DNA of 62,847 nt from an uncultured Alphaproteobacteria bacterium (GTDB taxonomy: Bacteria > Pseudomonadota > Alphaproteobacteria > Rhizobiales > Ancalomicrobiaceae), in assembly GCA_937919435.1 (NCBI GenBank), contig CALFRR010000110.1, positions 1-62,847 on the forward strand. The letters run 5' to 3'. Positions within the stretch are counted from its first letter, which is position 1. Each line of letters starts with the position of its first letter. A model generated the notes under the pieces. The model searched no databases, had not been told where the DNA came from, and saw nothing but the letters and a program-made list of their open reading frames with translations. Shown in pieces: positions 41,553 to 49,878 of the stretch. Position numbers and translations under genes: made by a program.

Positions 41553-42893
41553 TCAACGGGTGACGACGACCACGCCGCCGTCGACCGACGACACGACACC
41601 ATCGATGCTCGCATGGATGCGCGCACCGAGCTTGCCCTTGGGGATCTCCCCGATCGGATCGCCGCAGGCGACCCGGGCACCGGGCGCGACCAGCGCCTCG
41701 GCCGGTGCGCCGATGTGCTGGGCGAGCGGGATCGCCACCTTCGACGGCACCACCGTACCGAGATCGGCCGACGGCAGATCCATCCAGCGGGAAATGTCGA
41801 TGCGGTCGGCGAGCCGCGGCACCGGCACCCGGCGCGGCTCGCGCCACGTCGTCCGCTCCTCTTCGATCTCCCGCTTGCCCTCGAACTTGACGTTCGCCGC
41901 GCGCTTGGCGCGCTTGACCGCCTGATTGATCCGTCGGGGCGCGAGCCCCATCGGACAGGCGAAGTGCTCGCAGACCCCGCAGTCGCAGCACAGCATCGCC
42001 TGCTCGCCGTCGGCGGTCTCCATCTCGACCCCGGCGGCGAAGGCACGCATCACCCGATGGGTCTCGAAGGGATGGCCGATCAGCTGGCGCGGGCAGAGGT
42101 CCGAGCACAACCGGCACTGGATGCAGGCGCCGTTGGCGCGGGCCCGCATGTGGTCGACCGGCAGCGTGGCGTTGAGGTGCAGATGGTGGCCGCGCGGGAT
42201 GACGATCAGACCGCCGGAGACCTTGGTCACCACTTCGCGGGCAAAGGCGGCGGCGGAATCGACGACCCGGCCCATCATCGGTCCGCCGAGGACGAACACC
42301 GGATCGGCGAGCCGCGATCCGCCGGCGGCGGCGAGCACTTCCGACATCGGCGTGCCGATCGGAGCATGGACGGTGCCGGGGTTCGCCACGTCGCCGGTGA
42401 CGGTCAGGAGTTTGTCGACCACCGGCCGGCCGTCGATCGCATCGGCGACCGCGGCGAGAGTGCCGACGTTGGCGACGACGACGCCGACCGCCAGCGGGAT
42501 GCCGAGCGCCGGCACCGAGCGGCCGGTGACCTCGCGGGTCAGGATCTGCTCGTCGCCGGCCGGATAGAAGTTGTCGAGAAAGGCGAACTCGATCGGGCGG
42601 GCGCCCATCGCCGCGGAGAGCACCTCGATGGCGCGGGTCTGCTTGCGCTTGACCGCCAGCACCCGGCGCTGCGCCCCGACCGCTTCGCCGACCCGCTCGA
42701 GCCCGTCGAGGATCGCCTGGGCACGGTGGATCATCAGATGGCGATCGGTGTGCAGCAGCGGCTCGCATTCGCAGCCGTTGGCGATCACCGTGTCGGCGGT
42801 CGCGGCATATTTGGCATGGGCCGGGAACCCGGCGCCTCCTTCGCCGACGACGCCGGCGGCTTCGACGGCGGCCAGAAACGCGCCCTTGTCCAT
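41553..42893 (-). CDS. pduS: Cobalamin reductase, PduS (RnfC-like)
   Basis: A 446-residue iron-sulphur flavoprotein related to RnfC. N-terminal flavin/NADH part has VVGEGGAGFPAHAKYA and NGCECEPLLHTDRHL; two 4Fe-4S motifs follow (CIQCRLCSDLCPRQL and CCDCGVCEHFACPMG); the C-terminus is a lipoyl/SLBB-like barrel (GARIHASIDGVVSSVDGG). It reduces Cob(II)alamin for PduO. A GTG one codon upstream (42896) is possible. It forms a two-gene operon with pduT, divergent from the glycerol dehydrogenase. Confidence 0.94.
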   Translation of the reverse strand: MDKGAFLAAVEAAGVVGEGGAGFPAHAKYAATADTVIANGCECEPLLHTDRHLMIHRAQAILDGLERVGEAVGAQRRVLAVKRKQTRAIEVLSAAMGARPIEFAFLDNFYPAGDEQILTREVTGRSVPALGIPLAVGVVVANVGTLAAVADAIDGRPVVDKLLTVTGDVANPGTVHAPIGTPMSEVLAAAGGSRLADPVFVLGGPMMGRVVDSAAAFAREVVTKVSGGLIVIPRGHHLHLNATLPVDHMRARANGACIQCRLCSDLCPRQLIGHPFETHRVMRAFAAGVEMETADGEQAMLCCDCGVCEHFACPMGLAPRRINQAVKRAKRAANVKFEGKREIEEERTTWREPRRVPVPRLADRIDISRWMDLPSADLGTVVPSKVAIPLAQHIGAPAEALVAPGARVACGDPIGEIPKGKLGARIHASIDGVVSSVDGGVVVVTR

Positions 42894-43254
42894 CACGTCC
42901 TCGCTCCCACCGTCACCCGGCCCCGCGAGGGGCGGGCGGACGGTTCGTCATCGGTTCCGGACGGGATCGTCCGCTCGGCGACCCGCCGACCGAGACGTAG
43001 TCTCGTGGAGCCGGGAGCGACAATCTCGAATTCATCCGAAAAGCTGTACGGATCGGCTGCCCCTCCGGAAGGCGGTCCGTCGAAGCCGCGAAGACAGCCG
43101 CATTGCGTAGCAATGACGAGGGTTAGTGCATTTCGGCGGTTGCCGGCCGGGCCTAATCTCCGGCTCGATCCGATGCGCAGGACGCAGCGGCGGACCGTGT
43201 CCCGGAAGGCCGGCCCGAACCGTCGCCCTGCCCGCTCGAGTGCGGAGCCGTTCC
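42894..43254. promoter_or_regulatory. Divergent region pduS / glycerol dehydrogenase
   Basis: A 361-bp gap without a gene. It contains a perfect inverted repeat CATTGC-GTA-GCAATG at 43101-43115 and, at 43120-43132, GGGTTAGTGCATT, which matches 10 of 13 positions of the core of the 19-bp sites in front of pduU. These are the only AT-rich elements in the gap and the likeliest control elements. Confidence 0.5.
43101..43115. repeat. Perfect inverted repeat, possible operator
   Basis: CATTGC and GCAATG around GTA. It adjoins the weak copy of the pduU-type regulator site and lies about 140 bp upstream of the glycerol dehydrogenase start. Confidence 0.4.
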
Positions 43255-44364
43255 ATGATCTCCACGTCCATCTTCCCCGGCCGTTACGTACAGGGCGCCG
43301 GCGCCTTTTCGACGCTCGCCACCGAAATCGGACGCTTCGGCGCCCGGGCGCTCGCCATCGTCGGGCCGTCGGCCCGCGAAGCCACCGAGAAGGCGCTCGC
43401 CGGCGCCACCGAGGTCCATGTCGAGATCGAGGTCTTCGGGCGCGAATGCTGCGATCCGGAGATCGCCCGTCTCGCCGCCGCGGCCCGCGCCATGAAGGCG
43501 GTGGTGATCGTCGGCATCGGCGGCGGCAAGGCGCTCGACACCGCCAAGGCGGTCGCCCACGAGCTGAAGCTGCCGGTGGTGATCGCCCCGACCATCGCCT
43601 CGACCGACGCGCCGTGCTCGGCGCTGTCGGTGATCTACACGCCGGACGGCACCTTCGAGCGCTATCTCGTTCTGCCGCGCAATCCCGACGTGGTGCTGGT
43701 CGACACCGCGGTGGTCGCCGCGGCGCCGGTGCGCTTCCTGGTCGCCGGCATGGGCGACGCGCTCTCCACCTTCTTCGAGGCGGACGACTGCCACCGGTCG
43801 CGGGCGACCAACATGACCGGACGGGTCGGCTCGATGACCGTCCATGCGCTCGCGCGCCTCTGCCTCGACACGCTCTACGCCAGCGGCGTCGCCGCCAAGG
43901 CGGCGGTGGCGGCAGGAGTGGTCGACGAAGCGCTCGAGAACGTCGTCGAAGCCAACACCCTGCTCTCCGGCGTCGGCTTCGAATCGGGCGGCCTGTCCGG
44001 CGCCCATGCGATCCACAACGGCCTGACCGCCCTCGCGCCGACCCACCACTACTGGCACGGCGAGAAGGTGGCGATCGGCACCCAGACCCTCCTCTTCCTG
44101 ACCGGTCGTCCGGCCAAGGTGATCGCCGAGGTCTACGACTTCTGCCGTGCCGTCGGCCTGCCGACGACGCTCGCCGAGGTCGGCCTCGTCGACCCGAGCG
44201 ACGCCGATCTCATGAAGGTGGCCGAACTCGCCTGTGCCCCTGGCGAGACGATCCACAACGCCCCGCTCGACGTGACGCCGAAAGCGGTCTTCGACGCGCT
44301 GAAGGCCGCCGATGCCTACGGTCGTCGCCGGGCCGCGGCCGACGGGCTCCAGCTCGTCGGCTGA
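43255..44364 (+). CDS. gldA: Glycerol dehydrogenase, GldA-like
   Basis: A 369-residue iron/zinc dehydrogenase of the glycerol dehydrogenase branch. The start MISTSIFPGRYVQGAGA, the NAD motif VGIGGGKALDTAKAVA and IAPTIASTDAPCSALSVIY are typical. Metal ligands are in AGMGDALSTFFEAD, SGAHAIHNGL and HYWHGEKVAIGT. It oxidises glycerol to dihydroxyacetone, giving NADH. GGAG lies seven bases before the ATG. No dihydroxyacetone kinase lies in the window. No encapsulation helix is seen. Confidence 0.9.
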   Translation: MISTSIFPGRYVQGAGAFSTLATEIGRFGARALAIVGPSAREATEKALAGATEVHVEIEVFGRECCDPEIARLAAAARAMKAVVIVGIGGGKALDTAKAVAHELKLPVVIAPTIASTDAPCSALSVIYTPDGTFERYLVLPRNPDVVLVDTAVVAAAPVRFLVAGMGDALSTFFEADDCHRSRATNMTGRVGSMTVHALARLCLDTLYASGVAAKAAVAAGVVDEALENVVEANTLLSGVGFESGGLSGAHAIHNGLTALAPTHHYWHGEKVAIGTQTLLFLTGRPAKVIAEVYDFCRAVGLPTTLAEVGLVDPSDADLMKVAELACAPGETIHNAPLDVTPKAVFDALKAADAYGRRRAAADGLQLVG

Positions 44365-44522
44365 CGCCGGGCGCCCGGTCCGCCGTACCGAACGGCCGGC
44401 TCTCTTCCCCACCGCACCCCGGGGAGAGAGCGGGTCGGACGGGCGGCGGACCGGGAAATTCCCGAATGCGGTACCCGATCCCGGACCCGGTCGCGAAGTT
44501 TTCGCCCGAGGAGTGACGTTTC

Positions 44523-45671
44523 ATGACCTTCCGTCTGTGCTTTCCGAAGATCAATCTGTCGGGCGCCGGTGCGCTCGCCGACGTGCCCGGCGAACTCGCC
44601 GCGCGCTCGTTCAAGAAGCCGCTGATCGTCACCGACGGCGTGCTGGTGAAGGTCGGCCTGGTTCAGCCGCTGATCGACGGCCTGAAGGCCGCCGGGCTGG
44701 AGCCGGTGCTGTTCGACGGCGTCGAGCCCAACCCGACCGTCGCCATCGTCGACGCGGCCTTCGATCTGTTCGTCGCCGAGAAGTGCGACGCGATCGTCGC
44801 GGTCGGCGGCGGCAGCCCGATCGACACCGCCAAGGCGGTGCGGGTCCTGTCGGCCAATCCGAAGCCGATCACCCTCTACAACGGGGTGGGCAACGTGAAG
44901 AAGGTCGGGGCCTTCCTGGTGGCGGTCAACACCACCGCCGGCACCGCCGCCGAGGTCACCTCCAACGCGGTCATCACCGACACCGTCGAGCAGGTGAAGA
45001 TGGTGATCATCGACGCCAACATCATTCCCGACATCTCGGTGAACGACCCGGCGATGATGACCAAGATCCCCGCGGCGACCACCGCGGCGACCGGCATGGA
45101 CGCGCTGACCCACGCGGTCGAGGCCTATGTCTCGGTCGGCCACCACACGCTCACCGACTTCTCGGCGCTCGAGTCGATCCACCTGATCGCCAAGTACCTG
45201 CCGCGCGCCGTCGCCGACGGAAACGATCTCGAAGCCCGCGAGATGATGGCCTACGGCCAGTTCATCGCCGGTCTCGCCTTCAACTCGGCCGGTCTCGGCA
45301 TGGTCCACGCGATGGCCCATCAGCCCGGCGCGGTGAAGAACCTGCCGCACGGCGTGTGCAACGCGATCCTGCTGCCGATCGTCGAAGCCTTCAACCGTCC
45401 GCATGCGGTGGCGCGGTTCGCGCGGATCGCCCGGGCGATGGGCGTCGACACCTCGGACATGGACGAAGAGACCGCATCGAAGGCGGCGATCGACGCGATC
45501 AAGGCGCTCTCCGAAAAGGTCGGGATCCCGAAGGGCTTCTCCGAACTGGGTGTCACCGAGGCGGATCTGCCGACCTTCGTGAAGAAGGCCCAGAAGGATC
45601 CCTGCGCGCCGGGCAATCCGGTTCCGATGAACGACGATCAGGTGCTCGCGCTGTTCCGCGAAGCGATGTGA
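44523..45671 (+). CDS. Iron alcohol dehydrogenase, 1,3-propanediol dehydrogenase-like
   Basis: A 382-residue type III alcohol dehydrogenase. NAD and phosphate motif AIVAVGGGSPIDTAKAVRVL, loop VNTTAGTAAEVTSNAVI, iron ligands in TGMDALTHAVEAYVS, HAMAHQPGA and LPHGVCNAILLP. It is DhaT/FucO-like and would reduce 3-hydroxypropionaldehyde to 1,3-propanediol or propionaldehyde to propanol. It lies 158 bp after gldA; GAGGAGTGACGTTTC precedes the ATG. With GldA and PduCDE this completes the classical glycerol dismutation pair. Two terminator-like hairpins follow. Confidence 0.92.
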   Translation: MTFRLCFPKINLSGAGALADVPGELAARSFKKPLIVTDGVLVKVGLVQPLIDGLKAAGLEPVLFDGVEPNPTVAIVDAAFDLFVAEKCDAIVAVGGGSPIDTAKAVRVLSANPKPITLYNGVGNVKKVGAFLVAVNTTAGTAAEVTSNAVITDTVEQVKMVIIDANIIPDISVNDPAMMTKIPAATTAATGMDALTHAVEAYVSVGHHTLTDFSALESIHLIAKYLPRAVADGNDLEAREMMAYGQFIAGLAFNSAGLGMVHAMAHQPGAVKNLPHGVCNAILLPIVEAFNRPHAVARFARIARAMGVDTSDMDEETASKAAIDAIKALSEKVGIPKGFSELGVTEADLPTFVKKAQKDPCAPGNPVPMNDDQVLALFREAM

Positions 45672-45674
45672 TCC

Positions 45675-45714
45675 CACGCGGTCGCCGGTCCTCGCCGGCG
45701 GACGCGACCGCGTG
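45675..45714 (+). terminator. Long stem-loop directly after the iron alcohol dehydrogenase
   Basis: CACGCGGTCGC and GCGACCGCGTG form a perfect 11-bp stem around an 18-base loop that itself pairs (CCGG/CCGG). It begins 3 bases after the stop codon. No T-run follows; it may be a Rho-dependent end or a stabilising hairpin. Confidence 0.5.
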
Positions 45715-45867
45715 ACCTCCGGCCGCCCGGCCGGTGTCCCGCCAGACGAATTCCGTCCGTCGTACGACGCCGGACGGTCGTTTCCCCCTTCCGGTCGGAC
45801 CCCGTCCGCGCGGGCCAGCCGACCGGATCCCAGCGAAGTCCGTTCGTCCGGGCGGGCTTCGATCTTG

Positions 45868-45904
45868 GGCGCGGAGTGCGCTCCACGCGCTCCGCGCCTT
45901 TTTT
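45868..45904 (+). terminator. Rho-independent terminator
   Basis: GGCGCGGAG and CTCCGCGCC make a perfect 9-bp stem with a 13-base loop, followed at once by TTTTTT. This is the clearest intrinsic terminator in the window and ends the rightward gldA operon. Confidence 0.85.
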
Positions 45905-45921
45905 CTCCTTCTTCGCCTCCC

Positions 45922-45948
45922 ACCGCCTCGGTCGGGCGCCGAGGCGGT
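45922..45948 (+). terminator. Second tandem terminator-like hairpin
   Basis: ACCGCCTCGG and CCGAGGCGGT make a perfect 10-bp stem with a 7-base loop followed by CTTCTTCG. It stands 17 bases after the first terminator and before the end of the convergent oxidoreductase gene, so it is probably a back-up. Confidence 0.55.
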
Positions 45949-45967
45949 CTTCTTCGTCCGCCCCGGT

Positions 45968-46627
45968 TCAGGCCGCGGCGGCGACGCCGGCCAGTTCACC
46001 GGCGAGGCGACGGCCCCAGGCGTCGAGCAGAGCGGCGCGCGCGTCGGCATCGATCCGCGACACCGCGTGGGCGACGAAGGGATCGAGCACCCGCATGCCG
46101 AGATAGGCGAGCCCCAGCCGCTGCACCGGCCACAACACCTGTTCGATGGTGCCGTAGGCGTCGCCTTCGGAGAAGCGTTTCTCGGTACCGCCGGTGGCGA
46201 GCGAACAGATCGCGGTCTTGCCCTTGAACAGACCGGTCTCGAAGCGGGTACCGTCGCGATAGGCGAAGCCGAAGGCGAGGACGCGGTCGAACCAGCCCTT
46301 CAGGATCGCCGGCGGGGCGCCCCACCAGATCGGAAAGTGGAAGACCAGGAGATCGGCGGCGGCGACCCGGGCCTGCTCGCGGGCGAGCTCCGGTGCGAAG
46401 CCGCCCGTGGCGACGGCATGGGCCTGTTCGCTCTGGTAATGGAACAGGGCGGGATCGGCGGCGGTGACGAAGTCGCCACGGCCGCCGACCGGATCGAACT
46501 TCTCGGCGTAGAGATCGGACACCGTCACCGTATGGCCTGCGGCCTCGGCGACTTCGGCCGTCTTCCGCATCAGCGCGGCGGTGAAGGAGCGCGGTTCGGG
46601 ATGGGCATGGACCACGAGTACGTTCAC
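45968..46627 (-). CDS. NAD(P)H quinone oxidoreductase, flavodoxin-like fold
   Basis: A 219-residue protein of the NQO1/KefF/MdaB family. The FMN/FAD phosphate loop is VVHAHPEPRSFTAALM; the quinone pocket has VFHFPIWWGAPPAILKGWFD and the GTEKRF motif of the family (LATGGTEKRFSEGD). It reduces quinones or electrophiles by two electrons in the cytoplasm. It starts with GTG overlapping the stop of the small upstream gene (GTGA), so the two are coupled. It could detoxify carbonyl compounds, but nothing links it directly to the BMC. Confidence 0.9.
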   Translation of the reverse strand: MNVLVVHAHPEPRSFTAALMRKTAEVAEAAGHTVTVSDLYAEKFDPVGGRGDFVTAADPALFHYQSEQAHAVATGGFAPELAREQARVAAADLLVFHFPIWWGAPPAILKGWFDRVLAFGFAYRDGTRFETGLFKGKTAICSLATGGTEKRFSEGDAYGTIEQVLWPVQRLGLAYLGMRVLDPFVAHAVSRIDADARAALLDAWGRRLAGELAGVAAAA

Positions 46628-46956
46628 GGTTCGGTTCCTCGATGGGGATCGACCCCGTCGAAGGCGTCCGGACGGGGCAGGCCGAACACCTTCGACGGGA
46701 GACGGGCGATCAGCCGGCCGAGAGAGGGAGCGACCGGCAGATCGCAGACGGCGGCCGCGCGCTCGAAGGTGGCGAGCGCCGCCGCATCGGGAAGGGACAT
46801 GCGGACCACCCGGCCGGCGACCACGATGTCGACGCCGAGGCGGGCGCCCCGGCCGAAGACGACCGCACCGGTCGCCGCCGGCAGGAGATCCGACAGACGG
46901 CCGACCTCCCAGAGGAGGCAGGTCGGCGGTGGAGCGAGGAGATGCGACCAGTCCAT
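46624..46956 (-). CDS. Small protein of unknown function
   Basis: A 110-residue protein beginning MDWSHLLAPPPTCLLWEVGR. It contains a Val/Gly-rich strand region (GAVVFGRGARLGVDIVVAG) and two Cys (near residues 13 and 72). No signal peptide and no family I can name. The frame is supported by a GGGAG ribosome-binding sequence, codon bias at the third position like its neighbours, and the 4-bp overlap with the oxidoreductase gene downstream. It may be a partner or regulator of that enzyme. Confidence 0.55.
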   Translation of the reverse strand: MDWSHLLAPPPTCLLWEVGRLSDLLPAATGAVVFGRGARLGVDIVVAGRVVRMSLPDAAALATFERAAAVCDLPVAPSLGRLIARLPSKVFGLPRPDAFDGVDPHRGTEP

Positions 46957-47114
46957 CGGAACGCTCCCTTCCACCTCGGGCCCGGCCACGCGCGCGGCCG
47001 AACCGGCGTCGGCCGCCCCGGGACGGTCCCGACGAGGGCGGCGGGCCGCTGTCCGTCGTCCGGCGGCGGTTCGGACCGCAGGACGACGGGGTCGGCGGGG
47101 AGAAGCGCCGAGCC

Positions 47115-48059
47115 TCAGGCGGCCGTCGCGGCGGCGACGTCGGCCTCGAGATCGAAGGCCCGGGCGGTGTTCAGCGACACCATCCGACGGATCGCGGCAT
47201 CGTCGTAACCGAGCTCGATCAGGACGCGGACGCCGCGCCGGAAGCCCTCGAGCGGGCTGAAGACGCCGACCTGGCCGAGATCGGAGCAGAGGATGGTGCG
47301 GTCCACACCGGCCGCTTCGATCTGCTGGTGCAGATCCTCGGTGGTCCGGGTCTTGAACTTCGACCCTTCGAGGAACATGCACAGCGAATGCTCGACCCAG
47401 GCGCCGCGGCCGGCGAGATCGCGGACGTCGGCGAGCGTCGCTTCGACGATGTCTTCCGGGTGGGTCAGGACCATCGCCCGGACGCCGCGCCGGGTCGCCT
47501 CTTCGAACAGAAGCACGGTCTCGGAGATGTGGAGGTGGCCGCTCTCCAGGGCGAGGCCGGTGCGGGCGACGACGTCGAGGATCTCCTTGGTGGCGTCGTT
47601 GATCCCGCCGGCGGCGTCGAGAACCGGCACGGCCGAGGCCGCACGGATCTTCTGGGTCGAGGCGGGGTGGACCCAGCCGGAGGTCTTCTCCCACTTCAGG
47701 TGATGCGCCGCGGCCAGGGTGGGCATGAACACCACCTTGCCGCCCATCGCCGCGGTGTGCTCGACCGCATAGGGGTTGAGCCCGCCGACGACGTTGTTGA
47801 GCGCGATGCCGGAATAGACCCTGGTGCGCAGCTCGGGGAAGTTCGCGGCGATGATCGCGGCGGTCATCACGCCGGCATAGTCGTGATCCTTGGTGATCAC
47901 CGCGGCGAAGCCGGCGGCGGACATCTGACGCGCCAGTTCGACGTGATCGAGCGCGCGCGCCGCGATCGACGGGCCGGAATGGACGTGCGGATCGATCGCG
48001 CCGACCAGCAGGCGATCGATGCGGGCTTCGAGGTCGGCGGAAGTCTGGTCCGTGGCCAT
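47115..48059 (-). CDS. DUF6282-like amidohydrolase-type metal-dependent hydrolase
   Basis: A 314-residue TIM-barrel-type protein. Candidate metal ligands are in AIDPHVHSGPS (HxH at the end of strand 1), VITKDHDYAG, ALESGHLHISETVLLF, MVLTHPED and TILCSDLGQVG (late Asp). This His/Asp order fits the amidohydrolase superfamily, and the family is usually annotated DUF6282. AGGAGGCCCTC precedes the ATG at 48059. First of the catabolic-looking genes after the cupin in transcription order. Substrate unknown. Confidence 0.85.
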   Translation of the reverse strand: MATDQTSADLEARIDRLLVGAIDPHVHSGPSIAARALDHVELARQMSAAGFAAVITKDHDYAGVMTAAIIAANFPELRTRVYSGIALNNVVGGLNPYAVEHTAAMGGKVVFMPTLAAAHHLKWEKTSGWVHPASTQKIRAASAVPVLDAAGGINDATKEILDVVARTGLALESGHLHISETVLLFEEATRRGVRAMVLTHPEDIVEATLADVRDLAGRGAWVEHSLCMFLEGSKFKTRTTEDLHQQIEAAGVDRTILCSDLGQVGVFSPLEGFRRGVRVLIELGYDDAAIRRMVSLNTARAFDLEADVAAATAA

Positions 48060-48106
48060 GAGGGCCTCCTTGGACTGATGTCTCGGGGGTGGGTCTGCGG
48101 CGGCCG

Positions 48107-48955
48107 TCAGGCGGCGGTTTCCGGCATGGAATAGACGTCGGCGTTGCGCACGACGCCCTGACGGGCGAAATCGAGCCGCGGCGGCGCGAAGACGTCGACC
48201 AGGCGTCCCATCCGGCCGACCGAGCGGCTGGTGTGGACGATGGTCGGCGGGATCACGGTCAGCGACGGGCTGCCGATCTCGGCGTGGACGTCGTCGCGCC
48301 AATCGTCCATGTCGGGCGTCCAGGGGGTGCGCAGGTGGTGAACCCACTCGCTCTCCAGCGCCAGCGAACCCTGTTCGAAGTCGGTGTGCGAATGCGGGCT
48401 GAGCTTGTGGACGTCGCGCGGCTCGACCCAGGGAACCAGCGGGTTGACCATCAGGTTGCGGGTCTGGAAGACGCGCAGGAACGAGCCCGCCGTGATGTGC
48501 TCGGCGAGTCGGTAGACGCGGAGCCGATAGCCGTCCTTCGGCTCCGGCCAGCTCTCGAGAGGCGCCACCAGCGGCGCGCCGTTCGCGTAGTCCGCGGCGT
48601 TGGAGGCGAGCTCCAGGATATCGGCTGCCTCCGAAGAGAAGACGCGGACGACGAGGCCGGGGGCGGTCACTTCGATCCGGCTGGCGCCGGGCGGGACGAT
48701 CGCCAGAGAATCGGCGGCGACCTCGGCGGTGTCCGTGCCGGCGGTCACGCGGACCGCGGCGTCGTTGGTCAGCAGCACGTATTCGTCGGGGTTGGCGACC
48801 CGTTCGAGCACCGCGCCGACTTCGACCTTGGAAACGGCGACGGCGAAGTTGGCACCGCGGGACACCCAGGTGAAGACGCCCGGGCCGCGCTCGGCTACGG
48901 GAGTGTCGAAACAGGAGACGAGGGCGGGCGGCAGCGGGCGGGATTTCGAGGACAT
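48107..48955 (-). CDS. Cupin-fold protein of unknown function
   Basis: A 282-residue beta-rich protein that looks like a bicupin. The second half contains a cupin metal-binding pattern, KLSPHSHTDFEQGSLALESE, and a later PPTIVHTSRSVG with another His. It may be an isomerase, dioxygenase-like or sugar-acid epimerase-type enzyme; I cannot say which. The ATG at 48955 has GGAG six bases upstream. It lies between the aldolase and hydrolase genes in a three-gene leftward operon. Confidence 0.75.
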   Translation of the reverse strand: MSSKSRPLPPALVSCFDTPVAERGPGVFTWVSRGANFAVAVSKVEVGAVLERVANPDEYVLLTNDAAVRVTAGTDTAEVAADSLAIVPPGASRIEVTAPGLVVRVFSSEAADILELASNAADYANGAPLVAPLESWPEPKDGYRLRVYRLAEHITAGSFLRVFQTRNLMVNPLVPWVEPRDVHKLSPHSHTDFEQGSLALESEWVHHLRTPWTPDMDDWRDDVHAEIGSPSLTVIPPTIVHTSRSVGRMGRLVDVFAPPRLDFARQGVVRNADVYSMPETAA

Positions 48956-49032
48956 CTCGGACTCCATCGGGAGATCTGGACCCTCCGCCGACCGGGGGCG
49001 GCCGATCGGCGGCGGCAGAGGCGGGAAACGGA

Positions 49033-49776
49033 TCAGGCGGCGGGGCAGACGGCGTCGGCGGCGAGGCGCAGCAGCGTCTGGTCGGAGGAGACGACGAACC
49101 AGTCGACCCCGAGCGCGGTGTACTTCTCGCGTTCGCCGGCCGAGCCGATGAACATACCGACGGTGCGGCCGGCGGCCCGGCCGATCTCGAAGACCCGGGC
49201 GGCGGCGGAGGTGACCCGCGGATCGGAGGGGTTCTCGATCCCCATCGAGAGAGAGAGATCGGCGTAACCGACGAACAGTCCGTCGACGCCGTCGACCGCG
49301 GCGATCGCGGCGGCGTTCTCGACCGCCTCGGCGCTCTCGATCTGGCACATCAGGAAGATGCCCTCGCCGGCGTCGATCGCCTTCGCCATCGGCCGGGTGC
49401 CGTAGCCGGCGAAGCGCGGCGAACCGGAGAAGCCGCGACGGCCACCGCGATGGCGGGTCATGGCGACGATGTCGCGGGCCTGATCGGCGGTGTCGACGTG
49501 CGGCACCAGGAGGCCGGCGACGCCGAGATCGAGGGTGGAGAGGATCACCGCCGGATCGGGTTCGGGAATGCGGACGATCACCGGCAGCCCGACCGCGACA
49601 CTGGCCATGGTCATCAGGTCGAGGGTGGTCCGGTCGAACGGCGCGTGCTCGGCGTCGATCACCACGAAATCCAACCGAGTCAGACCGAGGATCTCGATCA
49701 CCTGCGGCGAGGCGGTCTTGACGAAGGTTCCGGTCTTCGGACCGCCGGTGGCGAGGCGGGGCAGAACGAGAGGCAT
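49033..49776 (-). CDS. HpcH/HpaI-family class II aldolase
   Basis: A 247-residue aldolase of the HpcH/HpaI/GarL family. Conserved patterns: LDFVVIDAEHAPFDRTT (His acting as base), GLPVIVRIPEPDP (Arg binding the keto-acid carboxylate), GVAGLLVPHVDTADQA, QIESAEAVENA (Glu metal ligand) and GVDGLFVGYADLSLSMG (Asp metal ligand). These enzymes cleave 2-keto-3-deoxy acids to pyruvate and an aldehyde. GGAGGAAGCGAT precedes the ATG. First gene of the operon, divergent from the MFS transporter. Confidence 0.93.
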   Translation of the reverse strand: MPLVLPRLATGGPKTGTFVKTASPQVIEILGLTRLDFVVIDAEHAPFDRTTLDLMTMASVAVGLPVIVRIPEPDPAVILSTLDLGVAGLLVPHVDTADQARDIVAMTRHRGGRRGFSGSPRFAGYGTRPMAKAIDAGEGIFLMCQIESAEAVENAAAIAAVDGVDGLFVGYADLSLSMGIENPSDPRVTSAAARVFEIGRAAGRTVGMFIGSAGEREKYTALGVDWFVVSSDQTLLRLAADAVCPAA

Positions 49777-49864
49777 ATCGCTTCCTCCGAGGGTCGTCCG
49801 TGTCGCCCCGCCCACTCCTGCGGGCTCGGGCTGCGGTCGACGGTTTTGCATTTACCGATAATTC

Positions 49865-49878
49865 GTATCGTTATGCGA
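49865..49878 (+). promoter_or_regulatory. Candidate IclR operator, copy 1
   Basis: GTATCGTTATGCGA, embedded in the larger partial palindrome TTCGTAT-CGTT-ATGCGAA minus one base (49862-49879). It lies about 90 bp upstream of the aldolase gene start. Confidence 0.55.
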
